Assembly: GCA_017888105.1 (NCBI GenBank)
Contig: JAGHGS010000049.1
Location: 1 to 6,041 of the forward strand
Origin: Bacilli bacterium
GTDB lineage: Bacteria; Bacillota_I; Bacilli_A; RF39; UBA660
Direction: 5' to 3'
Length of the DNA: 6,041 bases
Shown here piece by piece: positions 1 to 5,204 of this stretch; the stretch's first letter is position 1, and every line of letters starts with the position of its first letter. Both the position numbers and the translations under genes were made by a program. A model generated the notes under the pieces. That model was not told where the DNA came from, did no database searches, and was given only the letters and a program-made list of their open reading frames with translations.

Positions 1-2
1 CT

Positions 3-110
3 ATTCCATCTTATGAAGGATTACTTACTATGCTTGCAGCTGGTATGATGGAACATGTAAGAAATTTAGCAATTGGTTTAAATATGTATGCCGAAAAATT
101 AGAAAATTAG
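3..110 (+). CDS. rplJ: 50S ribosomal protein L10, 3' end (partial)
   Basis: Only the last 35 codons lie in the window, ending at TAG 108-110; the gene begins upstream. The visible tail starts IPSYEGLLTMLAAGMMEHVR and ends NMYAEKLEN. This matches the usual C-terminus of L10, which has a 'sREGLLsML...PvRNla' pattern followed by a charged helix. L10 anchors the L7/L12 dimers to the 23S rRNA stalk base. In the family its C-terminal helix is the binding platform for those dimers, and the visible hydrophobic/charged tail fits this. rplL starts 18 bases after the stop, the standard rplJ-rplL arrangement. The identity rests on both the tail sequence and the neighbour. Confidence 0.93.
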   Translation: MPSYEGLLTMLAAGMMEHVRNLAIGLNMYAEKLEN

Positions 111-128
111 AAAGGATTGTGAGTTAAA

Positions 129-494
129 ATGGCAAAAATTACAAAAGATGAATTTATTAGTGCTTTAAAAGAAATGACTATTCTTGAAGTAAAAGAATTA
201 GTTGATGCAATGAAAGAGGAATTTGGAGTTGATCCTAGTGCTGTAGCAGTAGCTGCTGCTCCTGCTCAAGCAGAAGAGGCTGGTTCAGCTAATAAGACTG
301 TAGTACTTAAAAGTGCTGGTGGAAATAAGATCGCTGTTATTAAGATCATTAAAGAAATCACTGGTCTTGGATTAGTTGAAGCTAAAGGTATCGCTGATAA
401 TGGTGGTAACTTAAAAGAAAATATTCCTGCTGATGAAGCTGAAGCACTTAAAAAACAATTAGAAGAAGCTGGCGCAGAAGTAGAATTAGTTTAA
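129..494 (+). CDS. rplL: 50S ribosomal protein L7/L12
   Basis: This complete 121-residue protein is the usual length for L7/L12. It forms the flexible ribosomal stalk that recruits and activates translational GTPases (IF2, EF-Tu, EF-G). Residues 1-32 are the N-terminal dimerisation and L10-binding helices. Residues about 37-56 are the flexible Ala-rich hinge (AVAVAAAPAQAEEAG). Residues about 57-121 are the globular C-terminal domain, with the conserved core KIAVIKIIKEITGLGLVEAK and an acidic tail ending EAGAEVELV. The ATG at 129 follows an AAAGGA ribosome-binding site at 111-116 and lies just downstream of rplJ, so the two are co-transcribed. Codon use is A/T-ending, as expected for a highly expressed gene in this genome. 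A terminator follows directly. Confidence 0.99.
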   Translation: MAKITKDEFISALKEMTILEVKELVDAMKEEFGVDPSAVAVAAAPAQAEEAGSANKTVVLKSAGGNKIAVIKIIKEITGLGLVEAKGIADNGGNLKENIPADEAEALKKQLEEAGAEVELV

Positions 495-504
495 TTAATT
501 TATT

Positions 505-531
505 AAGAACTCAAATTATTGGGTTCTTTTT
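505..531 (+). terminator. Intrinsic terminator after rplL
   Basis: An 8-bp stem (AAGAACTC 505-512 with GGGTTCTT 521-528, one G-T pair) encloses an 8-base loop and runs into a T-tract. It lies 11 bases after the rplL stop and should end the rplJL transcript. Confidence 0.85.
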
Positions 532-572
532 CTATGCTCTGTTTCATAATAGATAATTGTTATTTAACTGGT

Positions 573-753
573 GATAGCGCCTGCTTCATTTTGTAAGTAG
601 TTTAAACTGCTTGAATATTTCAGGGAGTTTAATCGAAAGCGAGTGAAATTATTGCTTATTATAATAATTTTGCTCATTTCTATTATTAGAGAAGAACAAA
701 AGAAAAGACGCTAGCCGGAAGGCATAGCGTTAGCTCTAAATGCAGGTGTTATC
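573..753 (+). ncRNA. Candidate structured RNA of unknown class (about 181 nt)
   Basis: No credible coding frame is present here, but five helices nest consistently. P1 is a 12-bp closing helix (573-584 with 742-753, two G-U pairs). P2 is a hairpin at 595-612 (AAGTAG/CTGCTT type). P3 is a 13-bp hairpin (641-653 with 663-675). P4 is 686-691 (TTAGAG) with 734-739 (CTCTAA). Inside P4 lies P5, 708-716 with 721-730, capped by a GGAA tetraloop and carrying one bulged A. Joining segments 613-640 and 692-707 are purine-rich and could make tertiary contacts. The strand is assigned because the G-U pairs in P1 and P3 only work when the plus strand is read as RNA. Possible -10 boxes lie at 545-550 and 552-557, without a convincing -35. 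I see no RNase P, tmRNA, 6S, SRP or T-box hallmark. The raiA motif or another orphan RNA class is possible, but I cannot assign one. Confidence 0.6.
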
Positions 754-765
754 CATTAAGTGAAT

Positions 766-779
766 AATACTTACGTATT
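766..779 (+). terminator. Weak hairpin downstream of the structured RNA
   Basis: AATAC 766-770 pairs with GTATT 775-779 around a TTAC loop, followed only by TTAA. The stem is short and AT-rich and the T-tract is poor. At best it is a weak 3' end for the RNA at 573-753. Confidence 0.2.
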
Positions 780-805
780 TAATATAACATAGGTTTAATA
801 AATAA

Positions 806-819
806 ACAAGAGCTCTTGT
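806..819. repeat. 14-bp perfect palindrome, possible operator
   Basis: ACAAGAGCTCTTGT reads identically on both strands. It lies 43 bases upstream of the -35 box at 863 and has no following T-tract, so a terminator role is unlikely. Its position in a non-coding stretch fits a dimeric regulator site, but no known operator consensus is recognised. Confidence 0.4.
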
Positions 820-862
820 AATTAAAATTATTTAACATTTTGTATAAATTCAAATAAAATTC

Positions 863-891
863 TTGCATTTTTGTTTTTTGATAGATATAAT
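863..891 (+). promoter_or_regulatory. Sigma-A-type promoter of the 89-residue membrane protein gene
   Basis: TTGCAT (863-868) and TATAAT (886-891) are separated by 17 bp. Transcription should start near 898, immediately before the AGGAGAG ribosome-binding site (899-905). This gives an unusually short leader of about 14 nt. It also makes 912-1181 transcriptionally separate from the RNA element upstream. Confidence 0.8.
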
Positions 892-911
892 TAATAATAG
901 GAGAGAAGATT

Positions 912-1181
912 ATGAAGACAAAGGTTAAAAAAAGTGACATTATTAAAATTGTTATTTTAGCATTAATTATTATTTGGATTATTATATTTTTTATTGATTA
1001 CTTTAGAGCTAGACAATCAAAGACACCAATATTCTGTATATCTGAAAAAACAAAAGAATATGAGGATGGTACGGTTTATTCTTGTACTGGTCTTGGTTAT
1101 AAAATGTATAAATATGATCGATCTAGTATTGATGCTAGTATTGAGTTTGGTCCATTTTTTATTAAAGAAAGAACAGAATAG
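912..1181 (+). CDS. Small single-pass membrane protein, unknown function (89 aa)
   Basis: I do not recognise a named family. The protein has a Lys-rich start (MKTKVKKSD), one strongly hydrophobic Ile/Leu segment at about residues 10-29, and a 60-residue polar tail. The positive-inside rule places the tail outside the cell. The tail holds two cysteines (C42, C58) and aromatic/glycine-rich stretches (GLGYKMYKYDR about 60-70; EFGPFF about 78-83). The ATG follows AGGAGAG at a good distance and a strong promoter. The TAG stop (1179-1181) lies inside its own terminator hairpin, so it is a monocistronic unit. Like the next two genes it encodes an N-terminal anchor plus a small two-cysteine external domain, but clear sequence similarity to them is not visible. 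Coding status is well supported; function is unknown. Confidence 0.85.
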   Translation: MKTKVKKSDIIKIVILALIIIWIIIFFIDYFRARQSKTPIFCISEKTKEYEDGTVYSCTGLGYKMYKYDRSSIDASIEFGPFFIKERTE

Positions 1182-1192
1182 TTCTTTTTTTT
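1168..1192 (+). terminator. Intrinsic terminator overlapping the stop codon of the 89-aa gene
   Basis: AAAGAAC (1168-1174) pairs with GTTCTTT (1181-1187) around a 6-base loop, and the T-tract runs from 1185 to 1192. The stop codon at 1179-1181 sits in the loop and 3' arm, so translation reaches into the hairpin. Confidence 0.75.
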
Positions 1193-1201
1193 CATTACTT
1201 G

Positions 1202-1210
1202 TGATATAAT
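1202..1210 (+). promoter_or_regulatory. Extended -10 promoter of the prepilin-like gene
   Basis: TGATATAAT is an extended -10 box (TG-N-TATAAT, 1202-1210). The -35 position 17 bp upstream (TTCTTT, 1182-1187) is weak and lies in the previous terminator's T-tract. Transcription would start near 1217, directly before the AGGAGG site at 1218-1223. The leader is again very short. Confidence 0.65.
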
Positions 1211-1229
1211 TGGTTTCAGGAGGTATTTT

Positions 1230-1628
1230 ATGCTTAATAAACATGGATGGGGATTAAAAGAAATGTTAATTTTATCCGGAATATTGATGTTATTCTTGGT
1301 TATTGCTATATATTATATTTTTACTCTTTATCAAGAAATGGGTAAAGAAATGAATACAAATTATTATCATGATTTGGAAAAAGATCTAGAGGATAATGCA
1401 AAAGTTTACCTTGAAGATTATTATGATGAGAATTTGACAAGTGCAGGTGTTACGATTACGAGAAGTACTCTTAGAGCTTATGATTTGGATGTTTCATTAA
1501 GAGATCCAGATGGAGATGTTTGTAGTGGGTATGTTATCGCAAGTAAAACTCATGGAGAAGAGAGTATAGATGCTTATATCTCTTGTCCTGATTATACTAC
1601 AGATGGTTATGAGGATTGGAGAAGTTAA
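1230..1628 (+). CDS. Prepilin-like (class III signal) membrane-anchored protein, 132 aa
   Basis: The start NKHG-WGLKE resembles a type IV prepilin or pseudopilin site: a basic leader, Gly6 as the -1 residue, and Glu11 at the +5 position. A hydrophobic helix follows (about 12-34), then a charged helical stretch (about 35-65). The external C-terminal region holds C98 and C119 in the pattern DVCSGYV-x15-YISCPDY, with a DGYEDW tail. In known systems such a protein would be cleaved by a prepilin peptidase and join a pilus-like or competence pseudopilus. Here that is inference, since no pilus ATPase, platform protein or peptidase is in the window. The ATG at 1230 follows AGGAGG (1218-1223). The stop overlaps the next gene's start (TAATG, 1626-1630), indicating translational coupling with that diverged paralogue. 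Confidence 0.8.
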   Translation: MLNKHGWGLKEMLILSGILMLFLVIAIYYIFTLYQEMGKEMNTNYYHDLEKDLEDNAKVYLEDYYDENLTSAGVTITRSTLRAYDLDVSLRDPDGDVCSGYVIASKTHGEESIDAYISCPDYTTDGYEDWRS

Positions 1629-1975
1629 TGAAAAAAACAAAGGTATTGTTTGTTATATGGGGAGTTTTAGTGCTTATTATTATTGGATTATTAACTATCA
1701 TGGGTTTTATTTTGAGAAATAGATATGAAAAATATGAAGAGTTTGAGGTTAAATTAGTTTCTAGTGCAAAAGAATATGCTCATAACGAACTTTTATTAGA
1801 AGAAAAAAAGGTTCGAGTTACTACTGAAGAATTGATAGAGAAGGGATATTTAGATTCTCTTGAAGTTGGTGAGGATGTTTGTCAAGGGTATGTTATCATT
1901 ACAAATGATGGTACTTATGAATATGATCCTTATATTAAGTGTAATGATTATAAAACGAGGGGATTTGAAGAATAA
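1628..1975 (+). CDS. Membrane-anchored two-cysteine protein, paralogue of the preceding gene (115 aa)
   Basis: The protein has a short basic start (MKKTK), a hydrophobic anchor at about residues 6-29, a charged helix (about 30-60) and an external domain. The C-terminal pattern DVCQGYVI (82-90, C85) followed by PYIKCNDYKTRGFEE (101-115, C105) aligns with DVCSGYVI and AYISCPDYTTDGYED of the upstream protein. The cysteine spacing is 20 residues against 21, and an upstream VxxT...L..Y segment is shared. The two cysteines may form a disulfide. Unlike its neighbour it lacks a Gly-aromatic...Glu prepilin cleavage motif. The ATG at 1628 overlaps the preceding stop as TAATG and has a GGAG site at 1618-1621. 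A TTG at 1616 would add four residues but is less likely. Function is unknown; it probably acts with its partner at the cell surface. Confidence 0.8.
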   Translation: MKKTKVLFVIWGVLVLIIIGLLTIMGFILRNRYEKYEEFEVKLVSSAKEYAHNELLLEEKKVRVTTEELIEKGYLDSLEVGEDVCQGYVIITNDGTYEYDPYIKCNDYKTRGFEE

Positions 1976-1977
1976 AA

Positions 1978-2001
1978 AAAGATCGGTTTTGTCCGATCTT
2001 T
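1978..2001. terminator. Bidirectional terminator between convergent genes
   Basis: AAAGATCGG (1978-1986) pairs perfectly with CCGATCTTT (1993-2001) around TTTTGT. On the minus strand it is followed by a run of seven T (complement of 1974-1980), a strong terminator for the ABC transporter gene. On the plus strand the tail is only TTTATT, so it is weaker for the small-protein pair. It overlaps the TAA of the ABC gene by two bases. Confidence 0.85.
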
Positions 2002-4549
2002 ATTCTGTTCTAAGAGCTTCTACTGGATCTTTTTTACTTGCCATTTTAGCTGGAATTAATCCTGCAATTACCGTTAATAAAATACTTATTACAACTAGTA
2101 TAATTGCTCCACCTATTGGAAGTTTGGCAATGGATGATACTCCTGCTAAATTGTCTATAATTATATTAATTGGAATATTTAGTATAATCGTTATTATTAT
2201 ACCTAATAATCCTGCAGAAGCACCAATAATTAGAGTTTCAGCATTAAATACTCTGGATATATCCTTTTTGGAAGCACCAATACTTCTTAGGATTCCAATT
2301 TCTTTGGTTCTTTCTAATACGGAAATATAAGTAATAATACCAATCATAATTGATGATACAATTAGTGAAATACTGACAAATCCCATTAATACATAACTAA
2401 TAATATCAATTATATTCGAAACACCACTCATCATAACTTCAATGATATCGGTATAACTAATTTTATTTTCTTCACTAGTATTACTATTATATTCTGTTAT
2501 TAAGTCTGCTAAAGCTTCTTTTGAATGAAAATCTTTTGCGTAAATGTTAATGGTGCTTGGTTTGTCTAAATCTACGATTCCTAATTTTTCTAAGTTTGAT
2601 TCATAGGTTGCAGTTGCATTTTCTTCATAATTAGCAAGTATTTCAGCGAGTTCATTTTGGGATAAAGAAGCTAAATAGGCTTGTTCTTCTTTACTTAAAT
2701 TATTAATATCAAAGTCTTCTTCACTAAATTCTTGATTGGTAAATACATTTATGTTTTTGTTTGCTAGTTGCTCTTTTGCAATTTCACTTTCATTAATTTC
2801 ATTTATTACATATTCTGTTAAATCGCTAGTGTAGAATACTCCTCCGTAATTGTTTGAGGTAATTGTTTCTTCTTTTGGTTTTATAATTCCAACTACTTCA
2901 AGTTCTAAAGCATCTTCTAAAAGGCTTGTGATATACTCTTCATTGTTGCTATTATCAATCCATAAATTTCCTTGTTTTACATAATAATCTGTATTTAATA
3001 ATACTTTATATTTAACATTTAATAATTCATCATAAGTATAAGTTAGTTCTTCTAGATTTGATACTTCTTCTCCATTTAACATAGCATTATAATTGTTTAC
3101 TAATTCTTCACTATCTAATAATCCGATTGAATATAAGGTATAGTCACTAATGTAGTTATCTTTGTTTACTACTAATACTACTTCATTATAAGCTTCTGGT
3201 AAATGACCTGATAGAATTTCGTATTGTTCTTCTATTAATTCTTTATTATCTAACATTTCACTAAAAACATTGTAAGAACTTGCTCCACTTGAAAACATAC
3301 TACTTATTTCATTCATGGATCCAAATCCAAGTTCATCCATAATTTGATCGGGATTTACTTGTGTATAACCATTATCTCTCTTTTTATAAATATTTAAATC
3401 TAAATTATAAGAATATTGAATGGCATTGGCATATTCATTAAAAGTATTTATATTTTCATTCATATAAGACTTGAATGCTTCTAAATTATTTGACTTTGCT
3501 CCACTACTCATTAAATTTAACATGTCATTTGTAATGTTCATGGAATGAATTTTGTTATCATTGTAATCTTTGTAAGTTGTTCCACTATTCATGGCAGCAT
3601 CTAGTAATTCTCCTGTGTCCATAGTAGTTTCTTGCAGTGTAATTGGATAGCTAGATAGAGTATCTTCTTCTACTCGATTTATGTAATTTTGCATTCCACT
3701 TGATAGGGAAAGAATTAGTGCAATTCCAATAATACCAATGGAACCAGCAAAAGCTGTTAATATGGTTCTTCCTTTTTTGGTTAATAAGTTGTTAAAACTT
3801 AGAGATAGAGCAGTCTTAAAAGACATATTTGTTTTGCTTGTTTTTGTTTGTTCTTTTGTCTTTTCTTTTCCATCATACGGTTTGGAATCGTCAATTACTT
3901 TTCCGTCTAATAGTTTGATAATTCTGGTTGAATATTTTTCGGCTAAATCGGGATTGTGAGTAACCATAATGACTAGTTTCGTTTTAGATATTTCTTTTAG
4001 TAATTCCATGATTTGAACACTAGTTTTGGTGTCTAGTGCTCCGGTTGGTTCATCGGCTAATAAAATATCTGGGTTTCCAACTAAAGCTCTTGCTATTGCT
4101 ACCCTTTGCATTTGGCCACCACTCATTTGATTTGGCTTTTTATGAATTTGATCTTCTAAACCAACATCTTTTAAAGCTTGTATGGCTCTTTTTCTTCTTT
4201 CGGTTTTGTTAATTCCTGCAAGAGTTAAAGCAAGCTCAACATTTGCTAAAACTGTTTGGTGAGGAATTAAATTATAGTTTTGGAAAACGAATCCAATACT
4301 ATGATTACGGTATGTATCCCAATCTTTATCTTTGAAGTTTTTCGTTGATTTACCATTAATGATTAAATCACCTGTTGTATACTGGTCTAGGCCACCAATA
4401 ATATTTAGAAGAGTTGTTTTTCCACACCCTGATGGACCTAAAATACTTACAAACTCAGTTTCACGAAATTTTAAATCAATTCCTTTTAAGGCACTCACAC
4501 TATTTGTACCACTTAAATACTTTTTGGTTATCTTTTTTAGTTCTAACAT
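2000..4549 (-). CDS. MacB-like ABC transporter, fused ATPase and FtsX-type permease (849 aa)
   Basis: The ATPase comes first, at about residues 1-222. It has Walker A GPSGCGKTT (38-46), Q-loop Q90, signature MSGGQMQR (142-149), Walker B ILLADEP with catalytic E167, D-loop ALD (171-173) and H-loop H198. A Lys/Thr-rich linker (about 223-243) leads to TM1 (about 262-284). A large extracytoplasmic domain of about 430 residues, rich in Asn, Glu and Ser, follows. Then come TM2 (about 714-741), TM3 (about 770-797) and TM4 (about 812-834). The cytoplasmic motif VLERTKEIGILRSIGASKKD (744-763) and the tail PAKMASKKDPVEALR are typical of FtsX/MacB permeases. The family dimerises and uses ATP-driven mechanotransmission rather than classical import. 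In Gram-positives, relatives export or sense antimicrobial peptides, lipids or signal peptides; the substrate here is unknown. The start has AAAGGA (complement of 4556-4561) six bases upstream. The gene is monocistronic with its own promoter, and no two-component system is adjacent. Confidence 0.95.
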   Translation of the reverse strand: MLELKKITKKYLSGTNSVSALKGIDLKFRETEFVSILGPSGCGKTTLLNIIGGLDQYTTGDLIINGKSTKNFKDKDWDTYRNHSIGFVFQNYNLIPHQTVLANVELALTLAGINKTERRKRAIQALKDVGLEDQIHKKPNQMSGGQMQRVAIARALVGNPDILLADEPTGALDTKTSVQIMELLKEISKTKLVIMVTHNPDLAEKYSTRIIKLLDGKVIDDSKPYDGKEKTKEQTKTSKTNMSFKTALSLSFNNLLTKKGRTILTAFAGSIGIIGIALILSLSSGMQNYINRVEEDTLSSYPITLQETTMDTGELLDAAMNSGTTYKDYNDNKIHSMNITNDMLNLMSSGAKSNNLEAFKSYMNENINTFNEYANAIQYSYNLDLNIYKKRDNGYTQVNPDQIMDELGFGSMNEISSMFSSGASSYNVFSEMLDNKELIEEQYEILSGHLPEAYNEVVLVVNKDNYISDYTLYSIGLLDSEELVNNYNAMLNGEEVSNLEELTYTYDELLNVKYKVLLNTDYYVKQGNLWIDNSNNEEYITSLLEDALELEVVGIIKPKEETITSNNYGGVFYTSDLTEYVINEINESEIAKEQLANKNINVFTNQEFSEEDFDINNLSKEEQAYLASLSQNELAEILANYEENATATYESNLEKLGIVDLDKPSTINIYAKDFHSKEALADLITEYNSNTSEENKISYTDIIEVMMSGVSNIIDIISYVLMGFVSISLIVSSIMIGIITYISVLERTKEIGILRSIGASKKDISRVFNAETLIIGASAGLLGIIITIILNIPINIIIDNLAGVSSIAKLPIGGAIILVVISILLTVIAGLIPAKMASKKDPVEALRTE

Positions 4550-4580
4550 AAATATTCCTTTCTTTTAAAGATACATTATG

Positions 4581-4609
4581 ATTATATGATTTTTGCGTAA
4601 GTTAGTCAA
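4581..4609 (-). promoter_or_regulatory. Sigma-A-type promoter of the ABC transporter gene
   Basis: On the minus strand TTGACT (complement of 4604-4609) and TATAAT (complement of 4581-4586) are separated by 17 bp, close to consensus. Transcription should start near 4574, giving a leader of about 25 nt that contains the AAAGGA site. It diverges from the CIRCE-associated promoter, with about 57 bp between its -35 and the operator. Confidence 0.88.
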
Positions 4610-4666
4610 ACATAAATAGCATTTATCTACTTAATTTCTAATCGATTATGAAAGTTTGGTGAAATA

Positions 4667-4693
4667 TTAGCACGCTTTATTTGCAAGTGCTAA
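4667..4693. promoter_or_regulatory. CIRCE-like operator (HrcA binding site)
   Basis: TTAGCACGC-N9-AAGTGCTAA has the exact 9-9-9 geometry of CIRCE (TTAGCACTC-N9-GAGTGCTAA), with one mismatch per half-site. It lies just upstream of and against the -10 region at 4701-4706, where HrcA binding would block transcription. In the family, HrcA represses heat-shock chaperone operons and is released on protein-folding stress. Here it faces a small zinc-ribbon gene, not groES or hrcA. hrcA itself is not in the window. Confidence 0.82.
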
Positions 4694-4697
4694 AAAA

Positions 4698-4706
4698 TGC
4701 TATAAT
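4698..4706 (+). promoter_or_regulatory. Extended -10 promoter controlled by the CIRCE-like site
   Basis: TGCTATAAT is an extended -10 element (TG-N-TATAAT). No good -35 is seen at 16-18 bp; that region is the operator itself. Transcription would start near 4713, just ahead of a small hairpin (ACACTT 4713-4718 with AAGTGT 4724-4729) and a purine-rich AAAGGAAGG at 4733-4741. Confidence 0.65.
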
Positions 4707-4762
4707 TAAAATACACTTGATTTAAGTGTTTGAAAGGAAGGGAAGCCCTCATTATATTCATC

Positions 4763-4996
4763 ATGCACTACCAAGACCATATCCTTACTATCCGAGGAAA
4801 TTCTTTATTAGGAACTGGTTTAACTGCTTTAGTAGCAGGTGCTGTGGGAGCAAAAATCGGAAGTAGTATTGGAAATAAAAATAATACGAATAATGCTTCT
4901 TATTATGAAGTATGTATTTTTTGTCCTAATTGTGGAACAAAGAGAAGTAATGGGGAAACGATATGTAGTTATTGTGGGGCATCACTTATTCGATAA
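4763..4996 (+). CDS. Glycine-zipper membrane / zinc-ribbon protein, 5' end uncertain
   Basis: From ATG 4763 the product is 77 residues. It has a hydrophobic glycine-zipper-like segment (LLGTGLTALVAGAVGAKIG), an Asn-rich spacer and a C-terminal zinc ribbon, CPNCGTKRSNGETICSYCG, with two CxxC pairs. It is probably a small membrane protein with a metal-binding head; the function is not recognised. The start is doubtful. ATG 4763 has no ribosome-binding site, and the purine-rich AAAGGAAGGGAAG at 4733-4745 is too far away. A TTG at 4730 keeps the same frame but has no site either. Between 4750 and 4797 another frame (reading HYIHHALPRPYPYYPR) has much better A/T-ending codon use. This suggests the true N-terminus lies there and a +1 shift occurs near 4795-4798. 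The CIRCE-like promoter upstream implies heat-shock control. The gene may be a frame-damaged copy or carry a sequencing error. Confidence 0.65.
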   Translation: MHYQDHILTIRGNSLLGTGLTALVAGAVGAKIGSSIGNKNNTNNASYYEVCIFCPNCGTKRSNGETICSYCGASLIR

Positions 4997-5003
4997 AGAA
5001 GGA

Positions 5004-5135
5004 AGATAGCTGACAAGATAGCATTTGCTTGTAAGGACTGTTTAAATAGAGGTTGACAGTCCAAATGGTAAGATGTTTAAATCTTGTTTGTCATAACTTA
5101 GTTGGGATAGTTCTTTTTGTGGAGCTATCTTTTTT
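5004..5135 (+). ncRNA. Structured 3' region or small RNA with alternative terminator pairing
   Basis: Several helices are visible downstream of the zinc-ribbon stop. TGACAA 5011-5016 pairs with TTGTCA 5088-5093. GGACTGT 5035-5041 pairs with ACAGTCC 5056-5062. AAGAT 5070-5074 pairs with ATCTT 5081-5085. The outermost AGATAGCT 5004-5011 is perfectly complementary to AGCTATCT 5123-5130, which is also the 3' arm of the terminator hairpin, so the two pairings exclude each other. A direct repeat, AAGATAGC at 5003-5010 and 5015-5022, offers a second partner. This could be a structured 3' UTR, a small RNA or an attenuator. No known riboswitch signature is recognised, and the next gene has its own promoter downstream. 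Confidence 0.45.
5106..5135 (+). terminator. Intrinsic terminator upstream of the primase gene
   Basis: GATAGTTC (5106-5113) pairs with GAGCTATC (5122-5129, one G-T pair) around an 8-base T-rich loop, followed by six T (5130-5135). It should end transcripts from the zinc-ribbon gene before the primase promoter. Confidence 0.8.
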
Positions 5136-5152
5136 ATGCAATGTATAAAAAT

Positions 5153-5181
5153 TTGACAAATATAATAAATTGCTTTAAAAT
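5153..5181 (+). promoter_or_regulatory. Sigma-A-type promoter of the TOTE primase gene
   Basis: TTGACA (5153-5158, perfect consensus) and TAAAAT (5176-5181) are separated by 17 bp. Transcription should start near 5188. A strong AGGGGGG ribosome-binding site lies at 5193-5199, five bases before the ATG at 5205. Confidence 0.85.
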
Positions 5182-5204
5182 CTTAGTTTAACAGGGGGGT
5201 TATT

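Noticed and set aside
708..730. SRP RNA-like GGAA hairpin
   Set aside because: The GCC-GGAA-GGC tip recalls the SRP helix 8 loop, but the flanking symmetric internal loop is missing: the stem is continuous apart from one bulged A.
573..753. T-box, glmS or RNase P identity for the structured RNA
   Set aside because: There is no T-box antiterminator motif, no glmS core and no RNase P conserved core. The downstream gene also has its own promoter.
994..1209. Plus-strand 71-codon frame inside the 89-aa gene
   Set aside because: It is an out-of-frame shadow with no ribosome-binding site, and it reads through the terminator T-tract.
1017..1244. Minus-strand 75-codon open frame
   Set aside because: It lies antisense across the 89-aa gene, its terminator and the next promoter. 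It has no ribosome-binding site and an unnatural composition.
1860..2330. Plus-strand 156-codon open frame
   Set aside because: It overlaps the end of a real gene, crosses the bidirectional terminator, and continues as the antisense of the ABC permease C-terminus.
3738..4568. Two plus-strand frames opposite the ABC ATPase region
   Set aside because: They are antisense shadows of a gene with full ATPase motifs, and neither has start signals.
5003..5022. Direct repeat as part of a CRISPR or insertion-sequence end
   Set aside because: There are only two 8-base copies 12 bases apart, with no spacers, array or transposase. They fit better as alternative RNA pairing arms.
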